Source: Uloborus plumipes
Taxonomy: Eukaryota; Arthropoda; Arachnida; Araneae; Uloboridae
NCBI GenBank assembly: GCA_038373865.1
Contig: JAXGGA010005590.1
Span: 1 to 64,000, forward strand
Reading direction: 5' to 3'
Length of the DNA: 64,000 bases
Positions 46,550 through 58,235 of the stretch are shown here, in pieces. The first letter of the stretch is position 1. Each line of letters opens with the position of its first letter. Below the pieces are notes generated by a model that was given only the letters and a program-made list of their open reading frames with translations, ran no database searches and was not told where the DNA came from. Both the position numbers and the translations under genes were made by a program.

Positions 46550-46607
46550 TTAATATGTAAATGTTTATGTTTCTGGAGTGTAAGATTTTACTGACATTTG
46601 CAGGAAG

Positions 46608-46750
46608 TGAAGAATGAATTGCTCAAGAAAGGATGCTACAACGTTATTCTCGTGGACTACATGTGGGCAAACTCCCTCGATTACGTGGAAGCATCTCGGA
46701 ATTTGCACATAGTAGCTGATCAGATAGCTGAAGTCATCAGAATTCTGAAG
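46608..46750 (+). CDS. Pancreatic-lipase-family protein, exon B
   Basis: Product KNELLKKGCYNVILVDYMWA and NSLDYVEASRNLHIVADQIA, matching the pancreatic lipase stretch with VNCICVDW and QNIRIVGAEVAYF. It forms the central strands and helices of the alpha/beta-hydrolase core. Donor CTGAAG|GTAATG, phase 0. The best acceptor is TTTGCAG ending at 46603, but joining exon A there breaks the frame. The AG four bases on (46606-46607) keeps the frame and gives the same spacing, 14 residues after the HG/PG landmark, as pancreatic lipase, so I used it. A missing small exon is the alternative. Confidence 0.82.
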
Positions 46751-46775
46751 GTAATGTTTGTAACATGTTGAAAAA

Positions 46776-48458
46776 TAGGGGAGACCGGGGCTATTTGGCA
46801 TAAGGGGTACGTTGGCACTGTGCCCTTATTTTCTAGTACACAGTTCCCACAGCACTACCGTCGTGATGAGACATACTCGTTGACTTTCTGCGTCATCTAC
46901 AACAGTTTTAGTGTCTTGCTAGCGTGCGTTCGAAGAATATGGATTTTTTTGTGTTTTTCTTCCTGGTGAGTGTTTTTTTTTTCGATTTGCTTTTCGTTTT
47001 TCAGTACCCTTAAAATGTTTGTTCAAGTACTCCAAGTTTATGGTGGATACAGTGACTAATAGCCTGGGGATTGATGCAGTCAACTGTATTCCCAGTCGTT
47101 TGTATTCTGGGCAGGGCCGCCGTGTTTTCCAGAAAATGCCTTTGGGGCTAGTTGGCAGAATGAGCTTGGGATATCTTGTCATAGTCCAGCGATCTATGAC
47201 AACTTACTCGACCTTGATGTTGGCGGGACATCGCATAGTTATAGATACTTACACAGACCTACTTGCTGTCCCTTCTTCTAGCACGGGTAATGATGGTGCT
47301 AAAAATGTTCCTACTACTGGTTAGGGGTAGTACTAGTGTTAAAAATGCCCCTATCGCTGCGTTGCAAGGAGTGAACCTTCAATCCTCTCTAGTGCAACCT
47401 GCTCCCCCGAAACATGTCGACTTGTGACCTCTGAAAATATTCATCCTTTTCTAAAAGCAGTTCTACGAAAACGGACAATCAGAGGAAAAAAGAAGAAGCA
47501 CTGTACAATTTGAAATGACATTCCAGTTGAAAATGAACTGGCAAAAGAAAAAGCTGAGAAAACAAAATAAAGCACTTTACGTTGAAGGGACAACGAAAGA
47601 AAACAAAAACCACGACAACGAAATCAAAGAATATTGCAAAGAAACGTTCAAAGCAGGAAGATATTAGTAGCACTGAAACCGAAGAGCCTTTCCCTGATGT
47701 TATACCGTATGCTGTTATTGAGGATAGGTATGATTTCTTGTTACCTCAGTACAATAATGAGAATAAAGATGAGCTATTTCTACTGGATCTGGTCTGTCCC
47801 AACCTTCCTACACAACCCCCACCTGCAGATGAGACAGCATTAAATGCTGCAGTTGGAGCTGATTAGGTGAGTATAGGGTAGTGAAGTATGGTGCCCGCAA
47901 AAAGTTTGTGCAAATACTTAAAGTCGATAACGAAGACTTTTCAGTCTCCACTATGGAGAAAACTACAAAGTATTGGTAGTGACCAGAGCCACCCCACGCA
48001 ATCAGGTACCCCAACACCAAAGTTCTGAGGAATATTACCTCTCCATTCAGATGAATAAGAACCAATATTTTGCAGTTGACATGAAACATTTATTGTAACC
48101 TACCTACAATGCTCATACATGTTATTTAAAACTTTGTTTTGACATATTACCTTATAATCTATTTAAATAAATATTTAAAAAATTAAAAATGTTATATTGT
48201 TGTAAATTTATCATTTCAAACTATATTATGCCAACTAACCCCGACTCCGGGGTGCCCCGGCCGGGGCACTGTTGAGGAGACTTCGAAAAATTATTTTTCA
48301 CGAGTTTCGCGGTAAATTTCAGGTGATGTTCCTAGTAGTTTTTTGTAGCCAAGATGTTACCCTATCAGAGGCATAAACTACTTTTACCATAAGTACAACA
48401 GAAAAAATTAGAAAAATTGAGAAGTAAAAACTATGCCTAATAGCCACTGTCTCCCCTA
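46776..48458. mobile_element. TAGGGGAGAC-ended element with GGGGCTATTTGGCA motif (D3)
   Basis: Ends TAGGGGAGACCGGGGCTATT and the complement of TAGGGGAGACAGTGGCTATT. The motif GGGGCTAKTTGGCA occurs at both ends and inside (47148 plus strand; about 48225 and 48437 minus strand). A frame at 47582-47866 (94 aa, acidic C-terminus after a KKTKTTTTKSK tract) and the phrase KYGARKKFVQILKVDNEDF after 47900 look like the C-terminal tail found in some pogo/Tigger-like transposases, but this is a weak match. It lies in lipase intron B-C. Confidence 0.7.
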
Positions 48459-49108
48459 CTTTTTTTTAAATTTCACACTTTCGACATTGATTATTGTTGT
48501 TGTTTTAAAGTGCAGATATATTTGATATCGTTATTCAGAAGTTACTTTTATCAAAAGCAACTTCTGCCACTTAATTAATTTTTTTTACTTTAAATAAAAT
48601 TTAAATCGGGCAAAAAAATTAGAAATGGAGTCACTGTTACAAATAGCCCCAGTAAAATACAGTGAATCTCCAGTACTTCACGAAACTCAGAAACATTTAT
48701 GTCTTCACTGGTTGGTTTAATAATGATTCCAATGGACAAAATCTCTCTAACTTGACAGAAATTTACAGGAACCTCTATAAGTCCACATCCATTTGCTATT
48801 TTAGTCCACTTTTCATAACTAATATTCTTTCATATTGACTATTTTCTGAAAGTTTTACATTGCAGTTTCACTGTTAGACAATCCATTTTTTTTTTTTTTT
48901 TTGAAGGAGCTCTTTTAAAGGGTTGGAGCATTGTACTAAGAGAAAGAAGGCACCACAATACTGTTTCTCATACACGTGGCAGCAGGACTTTTTTTAAAAA
49001 ATATATCTTGCTCATAATGACTCTCTTATCATTTCAAAAATAATAGATTTGTTCCTCAAAAGGTTTTCCAAATTATGCAATTTATTTTGTTTTGTATATT
49101 TAAAAAAA
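48459..49108. other. no gene recognised
   Basis: AT-rich intron sequence. CAAATAGCCCCAGT near 48638 resembles the motif of the preceding element, so its remains may extend here. Confidence 0.45.
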
Positions 49109-50030
49109 TCTGGTATGGGTTCCACACTACTTCCTTTTACGTGTAAATTTCTTTGTAGTGTTAAAATAGTGCTAGGAGTGAGCAAGATAGCAATTCGAAC
49201 ATTTACAGCCCTAGTTTGCCACGAAACAATGCAAATGATTCATTTTCTAAATACCGCCCATTTTAACATCATTCAGTGGATTTTTCGCAAAATATCGCCA
49301 ATAGCGCCAAATTGAATCCAAATTCAAACAAATATTTTTTTTTTCGCTTAATTTGTCGCCAAGTTGGCGTCAAAGAGTTGGCGACCAAAAACTTGGCGAT
49401 ATATCGCCAAGTGGTCATGCCAATTCATCTGCATTGAAATTAACACTGATTTACCCCCCCCCCCAAAAAAAAAAGGTAAAACACCTCCTTGGGAGCATAC
49501 GAATGCAACCACAAAGGGAGGTTCACAACCAGTGGCGTACATAGCGCCCCCGCAACCCCCGCGGCGCGGTGGGGCGCAAGAGGTTTGAGTTCGCCTGATC
49601 CAGAAAAATAGCACTAAAGGTTACACGGGAAAAATATTTTTTATACTTTAAAGGGGGGGGGGGCAATCTTACAATTCTTGCTGGGAAGCGCACCTTAGTC
49701 TATGTACGCTACTGTGAACAACTAGACCCCCCTCAAAACCTACATACCAAACTAGAAGCTTCTACGGCATATAGTTTTTGAGTTATGCGACACACATACA
49801 TACGTACATACAGGCGTCACGAGAAAACTCGTCGTAACTAACTCGGGGGTGGTCGAAAATGATTTTTCAGCTGGTTATATGTTGGCAGGTACTTATGCAC
49901 TTGCTGACAGGTCGAAAAAACGACTCAACATTCATTCAGGGGTGAGCAAAATCAAAATTTTGACCCAAATTTGAAGAAAAAAATTTTTGCGATCACAATA
50001 CTTCCTTTACTACGTAAAAGGAAGTAAAAA
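49109..50030 (+). mobile_element. Family A repeat, copy A4, split by a hAT MITE
   Basis: Complete from TCTGGTATGGGTTCCACAC to the 3' hairpin ACTTCCTTTACTACGTAAAA-GGAAGT. The 185-bp MITE at 49530-49714 interrupts it within GTTCACAAC...TGAACAAC. It lies in lipase intron B-C. Confidence 0.88.
49530..49714. mobile_element. hAT-type MITE (185 bp) inside family A
   Basis: Ends CAGTGGCGTACATAG and CTATGTACGCTACTG. The flanks TTCACAAC and TGAACAAC agree at 6 of 8 bases. The undivided site (GTGCACAACTAGAC) is seen in copies A1 and A2. Confidence 0.88.
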
Positions 50031-50260
50031 GGAAAGAAAAGAAATAAAAAATCATTTGCTGGAGCTTATTTTTATAATGTAAATGGACTAGTGAAAAATA
50101 GTGAATAGGCGATACAAAAAACTATAAGAATTGAAATCACAGAACCTCGATTGCTTAGTTCGACACATTTTTGTGGCCTCTTGAGGTGTCAAATTATCAA
50201 GGATCCACTGTATAAATTTCCATAATAAACACCCCAATGTTTTTTTTTCTCCCATTACAG

Positions 50261-50366
50261 AGACGATTTAATCTTACCCCAGAAGATTTCACCTGCACTG
50301 GTCATAGTTTTGGCGCACAAACTTGCGGTTTGATTGGTTATCGGGAACACATCTCAACCATTAATG
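50261..50366 (+). CDS. Pancreatic-lipase-family protein, exon C (nucleophile serine)
   Basis: Acceptor CTCCCATTACAG, donor TTAATG|GTAAGT; phase 0 in, phase 1 out. Product RRFNLTPEDFTCTGHSFGAQ then TCGLIGYREHISTIN. GHSFGAQ is the nucleophile elbow; its serine is the catalytic residue. Vertebrate pancreatic lipases have GHSLGAH, so the L-to-F and H-to-Q changes are worth noting but do not remove the serine. The frame joins exon D directly. Confidence 0.93.
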
Positions 50367-50393
50367 GTAAGTAAAAATCAAATATTAATCTGA

Positions 50394-50502
50394 CCCAAGT
50401 AGCACACTTCGTTTTTTAAAGGTTGTAAAATGGTTACTAACGTTGTAACAACCGCTTAAAAACGTTTATAAAACGTTTAAAGGTTATTTGTGCTACCTGG
50501 GG
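50394..50502. mobile_element. 109-bp MITE with CCCAAGTAGCAC ends
   Basis: CCCAAGTAGCAC (50394) and GTGCTACCTGGG (50502) are inverted ends. The interior is built from AACGTTT / AAAGGTT variants. It lies 27 bp inside lipase intron C-D. Its ends resemble those of the 12836-13206 element. Confidence 0.8.
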
Positions 50503-51370
50503 ATTTTATGCTCACGGTTCAAGTCAAGGCTCAATTTCTAACGAAACAGTTGTTGGAGACGTACAGTTCTCAAAACTTTGTGCCGTGCGTTAGTAGCCTG
50601 AGTGTCATCTAATGAGAAGAAATTCATATAAAAGTCAGACAAAAGTAAAAGCTTAGCTCCATGCAAATTACGCTCTGGATATGTTAAAACTGCAACTTTA
50701 CTGACACAATATCACTGTTTCAATTAATTCTCATTTTGTGCTACTTATTTTTTAAACTATTATACTGGTGCAATTAAAATTTACTTGTGGTTCCATTAAA
50801 TACAAATAAATCAAAGAATTCGATTTGCGTTACATAAACTACAAATTATTGCTTTAGAAAAACGTGGGAAACTAAAACATTGCGTTACTGCATATTTAAC
50901 CCTACACTGCATAGCGTTGCCAATTGGCTACATGGACTATTTTTCCTTTTGATCATGCATAAGGCAATTCAAGCATAAAAAGCAAGTTTTAGGTATCTTT
51001 AAAGTAAATATAACCATCTATCCTCAAAATTCATTTTTTAAAAATGTGTTTCAGTGTTTCCTTCTTACACTAAAATACATATATATGTCTTTCAAAGAAC
51101 AAAAAATCATGCAGTGTAGGGTTAAGGCTTGCTGGAGAAAATTGATGTTCAAATGATAATTTAATAATAATTTGGAGGATTCTATCCTAAATAAACAGAC
51201 ATATATGATAATAGTGGACAATAGTGGTGATTATAGAAGATTAAAAGAGAGAATAGTTCAAGTTTACCAAAACATAATATAGCACAAATTCTTCTCATCG
51301 AGCCTTTCAAAAGTTTTAAAAAATCCCTCGAAAGTAAAAATGCAACACAAAAACATTTTTTTTATTCTAG
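50503..51370. other. Rest of lipase intron C-D
   Basis: AT-rich intron sequence; nothing else recognised. An imperfect echo of CCCTACACTGCAT (50901) appears in the opposite sense at 51112-51124 (ATGCAGTGTAGGG), possible ends of a ~220-bp palindromic element. Confidence 0.4.
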
Positions 51371-51490
51371 GGCTTGATCCTGCTGGAGGCGTTTTCACCA
51401 AAAATACGCCCCTCGCACAACGCCTCGATGCAAGTGATGCAGATTGCGTTCAAGTGGTGCACACTGACGCAGGGCAGTGCTTTCCAAGTC
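51371..51490 (+). CDS. Pancreatic-lipase-family protein, exon D (acid residue)
   Basis: Acceptor TTTATTCTAG, donor CAAGTC|GTAAGT, phase 1 to 1. Completes GLDPAGGVFTKNTPLAQRL, then DADCVQVVHTDAGQCFPS, equivalent to the GLDPAEPCF...VDVIHTD segment of pancreatic lipase. The aspartate of LDPAG corresponds to the catalytic acid. RLDASDADCVQVVHTD follows the family pattern RLDPSDAxFVxVIHTD almost exactly. Confidence 0.93.
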
Positions 51491-51854
51491 GTAAGTAAAT
51501 AAAACGCTTTTGTTTTCTTGAGTAATGACGAATTACTATTTATTTATTTTTTTTTTTTACCGCAGTTGTCGTGTGGTTCTTTTTTTAGATTCGGATGGGC
51601 GGACGGTGCTCTACTTCCGCTGACGTCCACTATTTTATTTGCAGAAATATTTTTTTTTTTTTTTTTAATTTTCGTCCTATTTTTTAACTTTGTAATGATA
51701 TCATGGATAAGAATTTAAAAAACAAATACCGACTACTTCTGGTGAAAAATTAATTGCGCATCTGGCCAAAATGCATAGAACTATTTGCGAGAAGAGAACT
51801 TCGCTCTTAAAATAAATGTATATCCATTTTATTGAAATTTACCTTTTGTATATA

Positions 51855-53050
51855 CAGGGTGTTCATAGTCAAGTGTCATGACCTCTAATTCCTCAACTGT
51901 TCGTCCTAGATGCATACTTCCAATTGCAAATTTGCTCAAAATGAGGTAGAGAGTCAAAATATTGAAAGTTTGAAGCGAAAAAATAATTCAGTCAAAAAAT
52001 ACGAAATCTAACTTTTTATTGGGACTCCGGGTCCCCAAACTTATATTTAGGGAAAGAATCTCCATTGAAAAATAATACTAACACAAAAAAATGACATTTG
52101 TGCGATCAAAATTTGCGGAGATATTCAAGTTTTGAATGCGCAGAGCCCGTAAACAAATTGACAAAAGAAAATTTTCGCCCTGCCAGAGGAATAACGAGCT
52201 TTTAGATTAGGGACGATAATGAAATTTGTTTCGTCCATGTCAGAAAACATTCGTTTCTCATTGTATTCAAAAATAAATACAGATGATACAAGACTACAAA
52301 ACATAACAAGACAAGGTAAATTATTATACAATTTTATACAAAGATATTAAACACACGAAATATGTAGAATCTAAGAAATAATATACATTGCGATTACATT
52401 GTCCGTAAAGCAACACCATTTCTACATACTGTTCCGTAGTGTACATCGTAACTTCAAGCCTTAACGAAATGCATCTAGTTAAGCCGATTTTATTCTGCAG
52501 TGAAAGGATTACGTTATTTCAAGCAATCACTATACAGTCGGTAAATTTATATTCGCGAATTCAGCAAGACATTTTCATTCTTTCTTATTCAATTTTTTTC
52601 GTATTTTAATTCCCATGTTAAATAACTTTTACAGTTAAATATATTTCAGGAAAATAAAGAATATTTTGTAAAATAAAAAAGAACTCTGAATGGTGCGAAT
52701 TTCGCGTGTATATGGCCCCCAAAATCACTTAAAATAACGCTAGTGTAAAGTGGTATAAGTCATAAAGTTTCATGTTTCATTTCTCCATGGATTTTGATCG
52801 CACAAATGTCATTTTTTTTGTGTTAGTATTATTTTTCAATGGAGATTATTTCTCTAAATATAAGTTTGGGGGCCCGGAGCCCCTATAAAAAGTTAATTTT
52901 TTTATTTCTTAACCAATTATTTTTTTTCGCTTCAAACTTTCCATATCTTAACTCTCCTCCTCATTTCGAGCAATTTTGCAAATGGAAGTATACATCTAGG
53001 ACGAACGGTTGAGGAAATAAAGGTCATGACAGTTAACTTGGAACACCCTG
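51855..53050. mobile_element. Long-TIR Tc1/mariner-type element (1196 bp)
   Basis: Starts CAGGGTGTTCATAG and ends with GAACACCCTG, flanked by TA at 51853-51854 and 53051-53052. The inverted arms are about 270 bp each (51855-52130 and 52785-53050) with moderate divergence. No transposase frame in the ~650-bp centre. It lies in lipase intron D-E. Confidence 0.9.
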
Positions 53051-53467
53051 TATGTCCGTTGAATAGACATTCTTGATTGTCCTATTGGTGGATTATGTCG
53101 TCACCGTCAAACAATGTCGTCAGTGATGACGTTATCACTACCTGAGACACCGTAGGTGGTGAATGTAGCAGCCGCAGTCACATTAGTCTTAAAGTGAATG
53201 ATGATACAGTGGCCAATCTACAAGTACTAGATTAGTCCAAAAATAATAGCCTAAATAGGAAGAAAAAAATACAGAGAGAAATATAGATATATATGTGTGT
53301 GTGTGTGTGTAATGTGCATTTTTATACATATTCATATGAATATGTCGGAGTTTATATTTTATGCATATGCACGTACGTAAATCGTGAATAAAAAAAAGGA
53401 AAACCAATAATAATTAAAAGCACAGTTACGTATCTTATACATGATTTCTTTAACTTACCTTTTTCAG

Positions 53468-53581
53468 TTGGGTGCAATTTTTCCTGTGGCACAGTTGATA
53501 TTTGGCCCAACGGAGGTCTGATACAAAAAGGCCAAGCTGAGGAAATACTCGAAGATTTATTGAAGCAAGATTTCGTTTTTG
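53468..53581 (+). CDS. Pancreatic-lipase-family protein, exon E
   Basis: Acceptor ACCTTTTTCAG, donor TTTTTG|GTAAGA, phase 1 to 1. Product (L)GCNFSCGTVDIWPNGGLIQK then GQAEEILEDLLKQDFVF, matching the GHLDFFPNGG strand and the start of the lid. In pancreatic lipase two cysteines close the lid loop; the equivalents here (QKGQ, and LAFNH in exon F) are not cysteines, so that disulfide is absent. This may affect how the lid opens, and hence substrate choice (inference). Confidence 0.92.
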
Positions 53582-56510
53582 GTAAGAAGCTGAAAAATAA
53601 AAAATATATATATTTTAGCACTTTTGCTTTAATAGGATTTTTCATGTTAATTTACAGCTTGTTCATTATTTGGCTGGTTATTTTACTTATGGGGCTTTCA
53701 GTCGTGTTTCTAAGTTATTTAAAAAGTCCAAATATAATATATGGTTCAGCCAAATAAGGAGTTTCAATATGAATTTGACCAAACCAATGGGCATAATAAA
53801 TAACGTGAAAAATAGTCGTGAAGATTAGAAATATGCTATGACGCAACTATTATTGAAAGGAACATGATGCAAAAATTGCTTGGATTACTCTGCCTTGAAT
53901 GGCAGATTAGTGTTTTGACGTATCCGTTTTTAATTTAAGAAAACGTTTAATCTTGTTTAATAGCTCGTTTCGTTTTAAAATAAATATTTTATTTTGAAAT
54001 TTAGCAATATTATTTAGACACCCTTCGATAAGATGAGAAACAAGTTATTTGAATAACTTTAATTAGTTTGGTGGAAACTTTAAACACGCGCCAAATGCTC
54101 CACCTTTTTTATTTGGCGGAAATTTATGTGTAGGTTGGCCTCATGGAATGGTTTTACCTCCAAAATGTTTGAAATATCCTCAGGACAACGCTTCTATAGT
54201 TTACATGTGTGAAAGGGCGGTTCCAGAACTTATTCAAGGGAGGGGCGGTTGATTTTTATTAGTTACTTTTTACTATGCATACTGGTTTATAAATATTGAT
54301 CAAATAAGTTTCGAACTTCAATTTCGAAACATTTTCGAGGGAAAGCCCAAATTTCTTTCATTCAACCTCACTATAACTTGTCTAAAATTCCGTTTTTTGA
54401 GCTTCAATGTTGAAAATTTACTGGATGAGACCCTCAAGGGAGGGATGATCGCCCCCATCGCCTCTCCCTTGTATCCGCCCCCGCAGGTGTGTAACCGACA
54501 AGAAAAACGGGTAATCTAACCAGGAAATTTGTTGCTATAATACAATAGCAAATTGTTGCTATTAGTTTACTTCTCGAGTAGGTACTACTTTCGGTACTGA
54601 TCTGTTAGCTAGGCACAAGCAAACAAAAATTGCCACAAGGTTATCAGACAAAGGGAATGACAAATCTGTCAACGGAACAAAAGTACGCTTAACGGTACAC
54701 GAATACGGTTCTAACACAGACTAAAAATGAATAGACCGCACATCTCCGGATGAAACAGTGGATGTCAGTAGCGCTAAGATATATCACGTGACCTACAACG
54801 AAATGCTCTTTTTCTCTCTGACTATCTGGCGCGTTAAAAGTTTTGGCGATCATTTGCAAGCTGTTGGTAGGCAAATGCTTTCTTGCGCTTTCCGATCGCT
54901 CGATCATGATCATTCCGATAGCTTCGCGAGACATTTGTTTATTTGCTGCTTGCAAGTTCCATCTCCGACAAACAATCCATGGCACGAAGCAGAAAAATAG
55001 AATTTTCTACTTGTTTCAAATTAGGTTTCAAAAGTTTTTTTTTCTTTTTTTCGGGGGGGGGGGGGGAATGCACCAAGTAAGTTTCAAAAAAGCGATTTCA
55101 AGACTTAAACTTTGAAGGTTTTGAGCGATATTTAAAAAGAGCAACATTTATCAAAAATCCAGGGTGATATGCATTACTGTTTGAAAACAGGCAACATGCC
55201 GGAACTCTCTCCCCCCCCCCCCACACACACAGAGATAAAAATTCTGACGGATCTTATACCAGCATTTGTCAAAGGGTGTTTTTATTTTAACACAAGCATC
55301 TATTTCCTTTTAATCTTCGCAAAATATACCACTTTCATTAAAATCCTTAATGAACATGTACTTCGAAAAGAAAAAATTTGCTCAAATATTAGTCCTTAAA
55401 ATTTTTTTTAGAATATTAATTTGTATGTAGTATTCATAACGATATCCCACGAGAAAGGGACACTTCTCAAAATAGTTTTGAAATCCTCTCTCGATCTGTA
55501 ATAAATACTAAAATTGGCTAAACTTTCATCAGGTGGTAGGCACTGGCCCCCATATGGGGGGGGAGGCGGGGGGGGGGTGGCTCAAGCCCTCTCTTAGAAA
55601 CTAGAATTCTCTAACTTTTAGTACAATTTGTTCAAAAAAAAATCATAACTTTTTCAACCATCAATCAATAAGTAACTAAAAAGGCCAAAATTAAATAATT
55701 TTAATCTTCACTGAAACTTCTTTACAGGAACAAAATATCCTGCTAAGCTGTTGGAAAACTATATGAGACTCTCCCCCCCCCCCCGCTCGAAATTGCGAGA
55801 AATAATCGTTAAAAAAGCCGTTGCTTTACGTATGTACAAACAATTGATAATTAGTTACACATAGTTCAGTAGAGAATGAATAAAAAAACATCATAAGTAG
55901 GGGAGGTGATTTTTAAAAAATGCAATTTTTGAAACATGCCCTATCATTCTGCTTGTGCGGTATAAGGTCGTACCGACAGATGAATAGCGCAAAAAGGTCG
56001 AATTACGAAAAATAGAGTATTTCACTTTTGTTGCAACTTTTTCCAGAAAGAAAGGGCAAATACTTCTAATTGAATAAAATGTTTAAATGGTAATTTAATG
56101 GCATTTAAATCAAGGCTTTACATTCCCCACAAACTATGCAAAAACATTAATTTGTAGAACTTATTGAATTCACAAATTTACACTATCGATGAGGATATGG
56201 ATTTCTATACATCCTGTGTGATCAAAGATAGCAAGCGAAAACGCTCAACGAAAATTGTTAATTTTGTTCATAAAATGTTACTCGCCAAAAAAGTGATAAA
56301 AATCTTTCTAACTCTATTTTTAACAATTAAAGCAAGAGTTTTGAAAATAACTGAGATATTATTACAGACTAAACTTACCTGTGGAATGTTATTGGTCCTC
56401 CCTTGACCGATTTTTCTTTGCATCCAAATGCACAACATTTAGAAACCATTTTATCTCAAAACAACAGTTCATCTCCATAGAAGTGCATGCTATGATCCGC
56501 TGCGGTGGTT
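53582..56510. other. Lipase intron E-F, 5' part: no gene recognised
   Basis: AT-rich with G or C homopolymer tracts near 55054, 55211, 55558-55578 and 55775. GC-richer sequence at 54750-54985 holds overlapping open frames on both strands (98 aa minus, 80 aa plus) without recognised features. Confidence 0.4.
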
Positions 56511-56592
56511 GTAGATCACGTGGTTAAAGCCAGGTAGGTTCTGGCGGCAGAAAGGTTACCACACACTCTCTCTATGTATCTTAACTCTGTGG
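56511..56592 (+). repeat. 82-bp dispersed repeat, copy 2
   Basis: Near-identical to 1807-1888, same orientation (GTAGATCACGTGG to CTCTGTGG). The flanks differ on both sides, so the repeat is independently placed. Confidence 0.8.
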
Positions 56593-56816
56593 GTTCTAAG
56601 AAATTTGGCGGAATTCTACATTATTTAGCGCAGTGGTGGCCAACCCGCGGCACGCGTGCCACAATGTGGCACGGCAGACCAGTAACAGTGGCACGCGAAG
56701 ACTTTTTGAAAAAAATCCAAAATTGAGGAAAAAATGTCAATAGCAAAAATATTGATAAAAATTAAAACCCTTAAACTGATAAATCTAATGATATTATGAC
56801 AATTAAGTATCAGGAG

Positions 56817-58235
56817 CAAGGTTGCCAGATTTAAGAACTGTAAATACGGGACAGGCTTTTGGGGGGGGGGGGGGGAGATTGAGAGATGAAGTCTAAAGGT
56901 TGAATTTTTGCAACCTCGACTTTGATATTAAACGTTTCTCACAAATATAAATGAAGAAAAAAATACACAATGATCATATGAGTAAAAACTTTATTTTTTA
57001 TCATTGCATAGTTATTTTTCGTCATGAATATAGGTGGGGAAAGGTTTTTCACTAATTATTGTGAACATTCGTATTTCCCTGTTGTTAACACTCTTTTTCC
57101 TGACGCAGGCCCGTCATTTCAAATTTTGCCGGTTGGGGGGGGGGGGAGTAAATACCAAATTTCAATGTAAATTATACCAAAAAATGCAAAAGCCATGCTC
57201 ACTTTATATGTAAATGCATTAATTTCCAAAACCAGGGGGGATTCCATTGATCACCCGTCCTGATGTCTCAAATGACGGCCTGTCTTGGCGTGAAAGATAT
57301 TATAGTCGCTTCTACTGATAACTAATGTTTAGTATGTACTTTTTCAAAAAGCTAGATATACCAATGGGGAAATTTGAACGCAAAATAATTTTAATGAGTC
57401 ATTAACAAAAATTTTGATGACAATTGAGTAGACATAGCATTAAACCTCACTACTTGAACTCACTATAAGAAATTAACCTAAAACAAATTAAAAAAATCAG
57501 TTTTCAATATCTTTTGGGGAAAAACTGCACAGTTTTGTCAATATTATAACATGATAATTATTCTTATATAACCTCGGAAAATTCCCTTTTTTTAAAATCA
57601 TATTTGCTGCTAGATTTTACTGCTGCAATAATTCTTTCTAAGTTTTGATGATCTTTAGGATGCCATAAAACTCACTGTAATTTAAATTTCTGTCGCTCAT
57701 TGTATAAATTATGCATCTTCATGTTTTTTAAACGCGTATTTGTTTGCTAAATAGAATAATATTTAGTTACATCTTTTAGTATAAAAGCGAAGCGAAGCAC
57801 GTTTTAAAAAATTCAAAAAAAAAATCTAGTGACTAATAGTAGCTGAACACATACATTTCTTTTTTATTGAAAAATTGAGAAGTGCTTTTTATATAATAAG
57901 GTATAGCAAAATCGTTTACAACGAGATACACCACTTTTACAATAAACGTTTGTTGAATTGATTGTCACAATAATTTCTGCTCTAAATGAATAGATCACTA
58001 ACATTACTTCAGAACAGGAAAATATTACAATTCAATCAATTTCCTTATCACTCTATTTCCCATTTTTTGTTTTCCTTCATTTTTGCTGAAAATAAATGTT
58101 TGGTTTTGTAAAATGCTGCTTCTAGACAGAATACGGGACTTTAGCCGTCCCGTATCAAGGTTCCCCGGGACGCGAGACAATATTTCAAAAAAAAACGGGA
58201 CTGTCCCTTGAAATCCGGGACGTCTGGCAACAGTG
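56817..58235. mobile_element. Nested nonautonomous hAT (1419 bp)
   Basis: Ends CAAGGTTGCCAGA and TCTGGCAACAGTG with an exact 8-bp duplication, ATCAGGAG, at 56809-56816 and 58236-58243. CGGGAC motifs recur near both ends. No transposase. It carries a G-rich MITE at 57106-57282. Confidence 0.94.
57106..57282. mobile_element. G-rich MITE, uninterrupted copy
   Basis: Ends CAGGCCCGTCATTT and AAATGACGGCCTG; flanks TCCTGACG and TCTTGGCG agree at 6 of 8. Same family as 2261-3669 in reverse orientation, and it keeps the TA site into which the Tc1 element inserted there. Confidence 0.85.

Larger units (their letters stand above)
42009..46607 (+). other. Intron A-B of the lipase gene, filled with transposons
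   Basis: 4.6-kb intron containing a SINE, a family B element, two piggyBac-type elements and a transposase remnant, all annotated separately. The two flanking exon ends do not join in frame with the strongest acceptor (see exon B), so a small unseen exon could lie here. Confidence 0.6.

Noticed and set aside
57121..57135. G-quadruplex regulatory element in poly-G runs
   Set aside because: The runs are part of a MITE family present at several sites and show no link to a gene.
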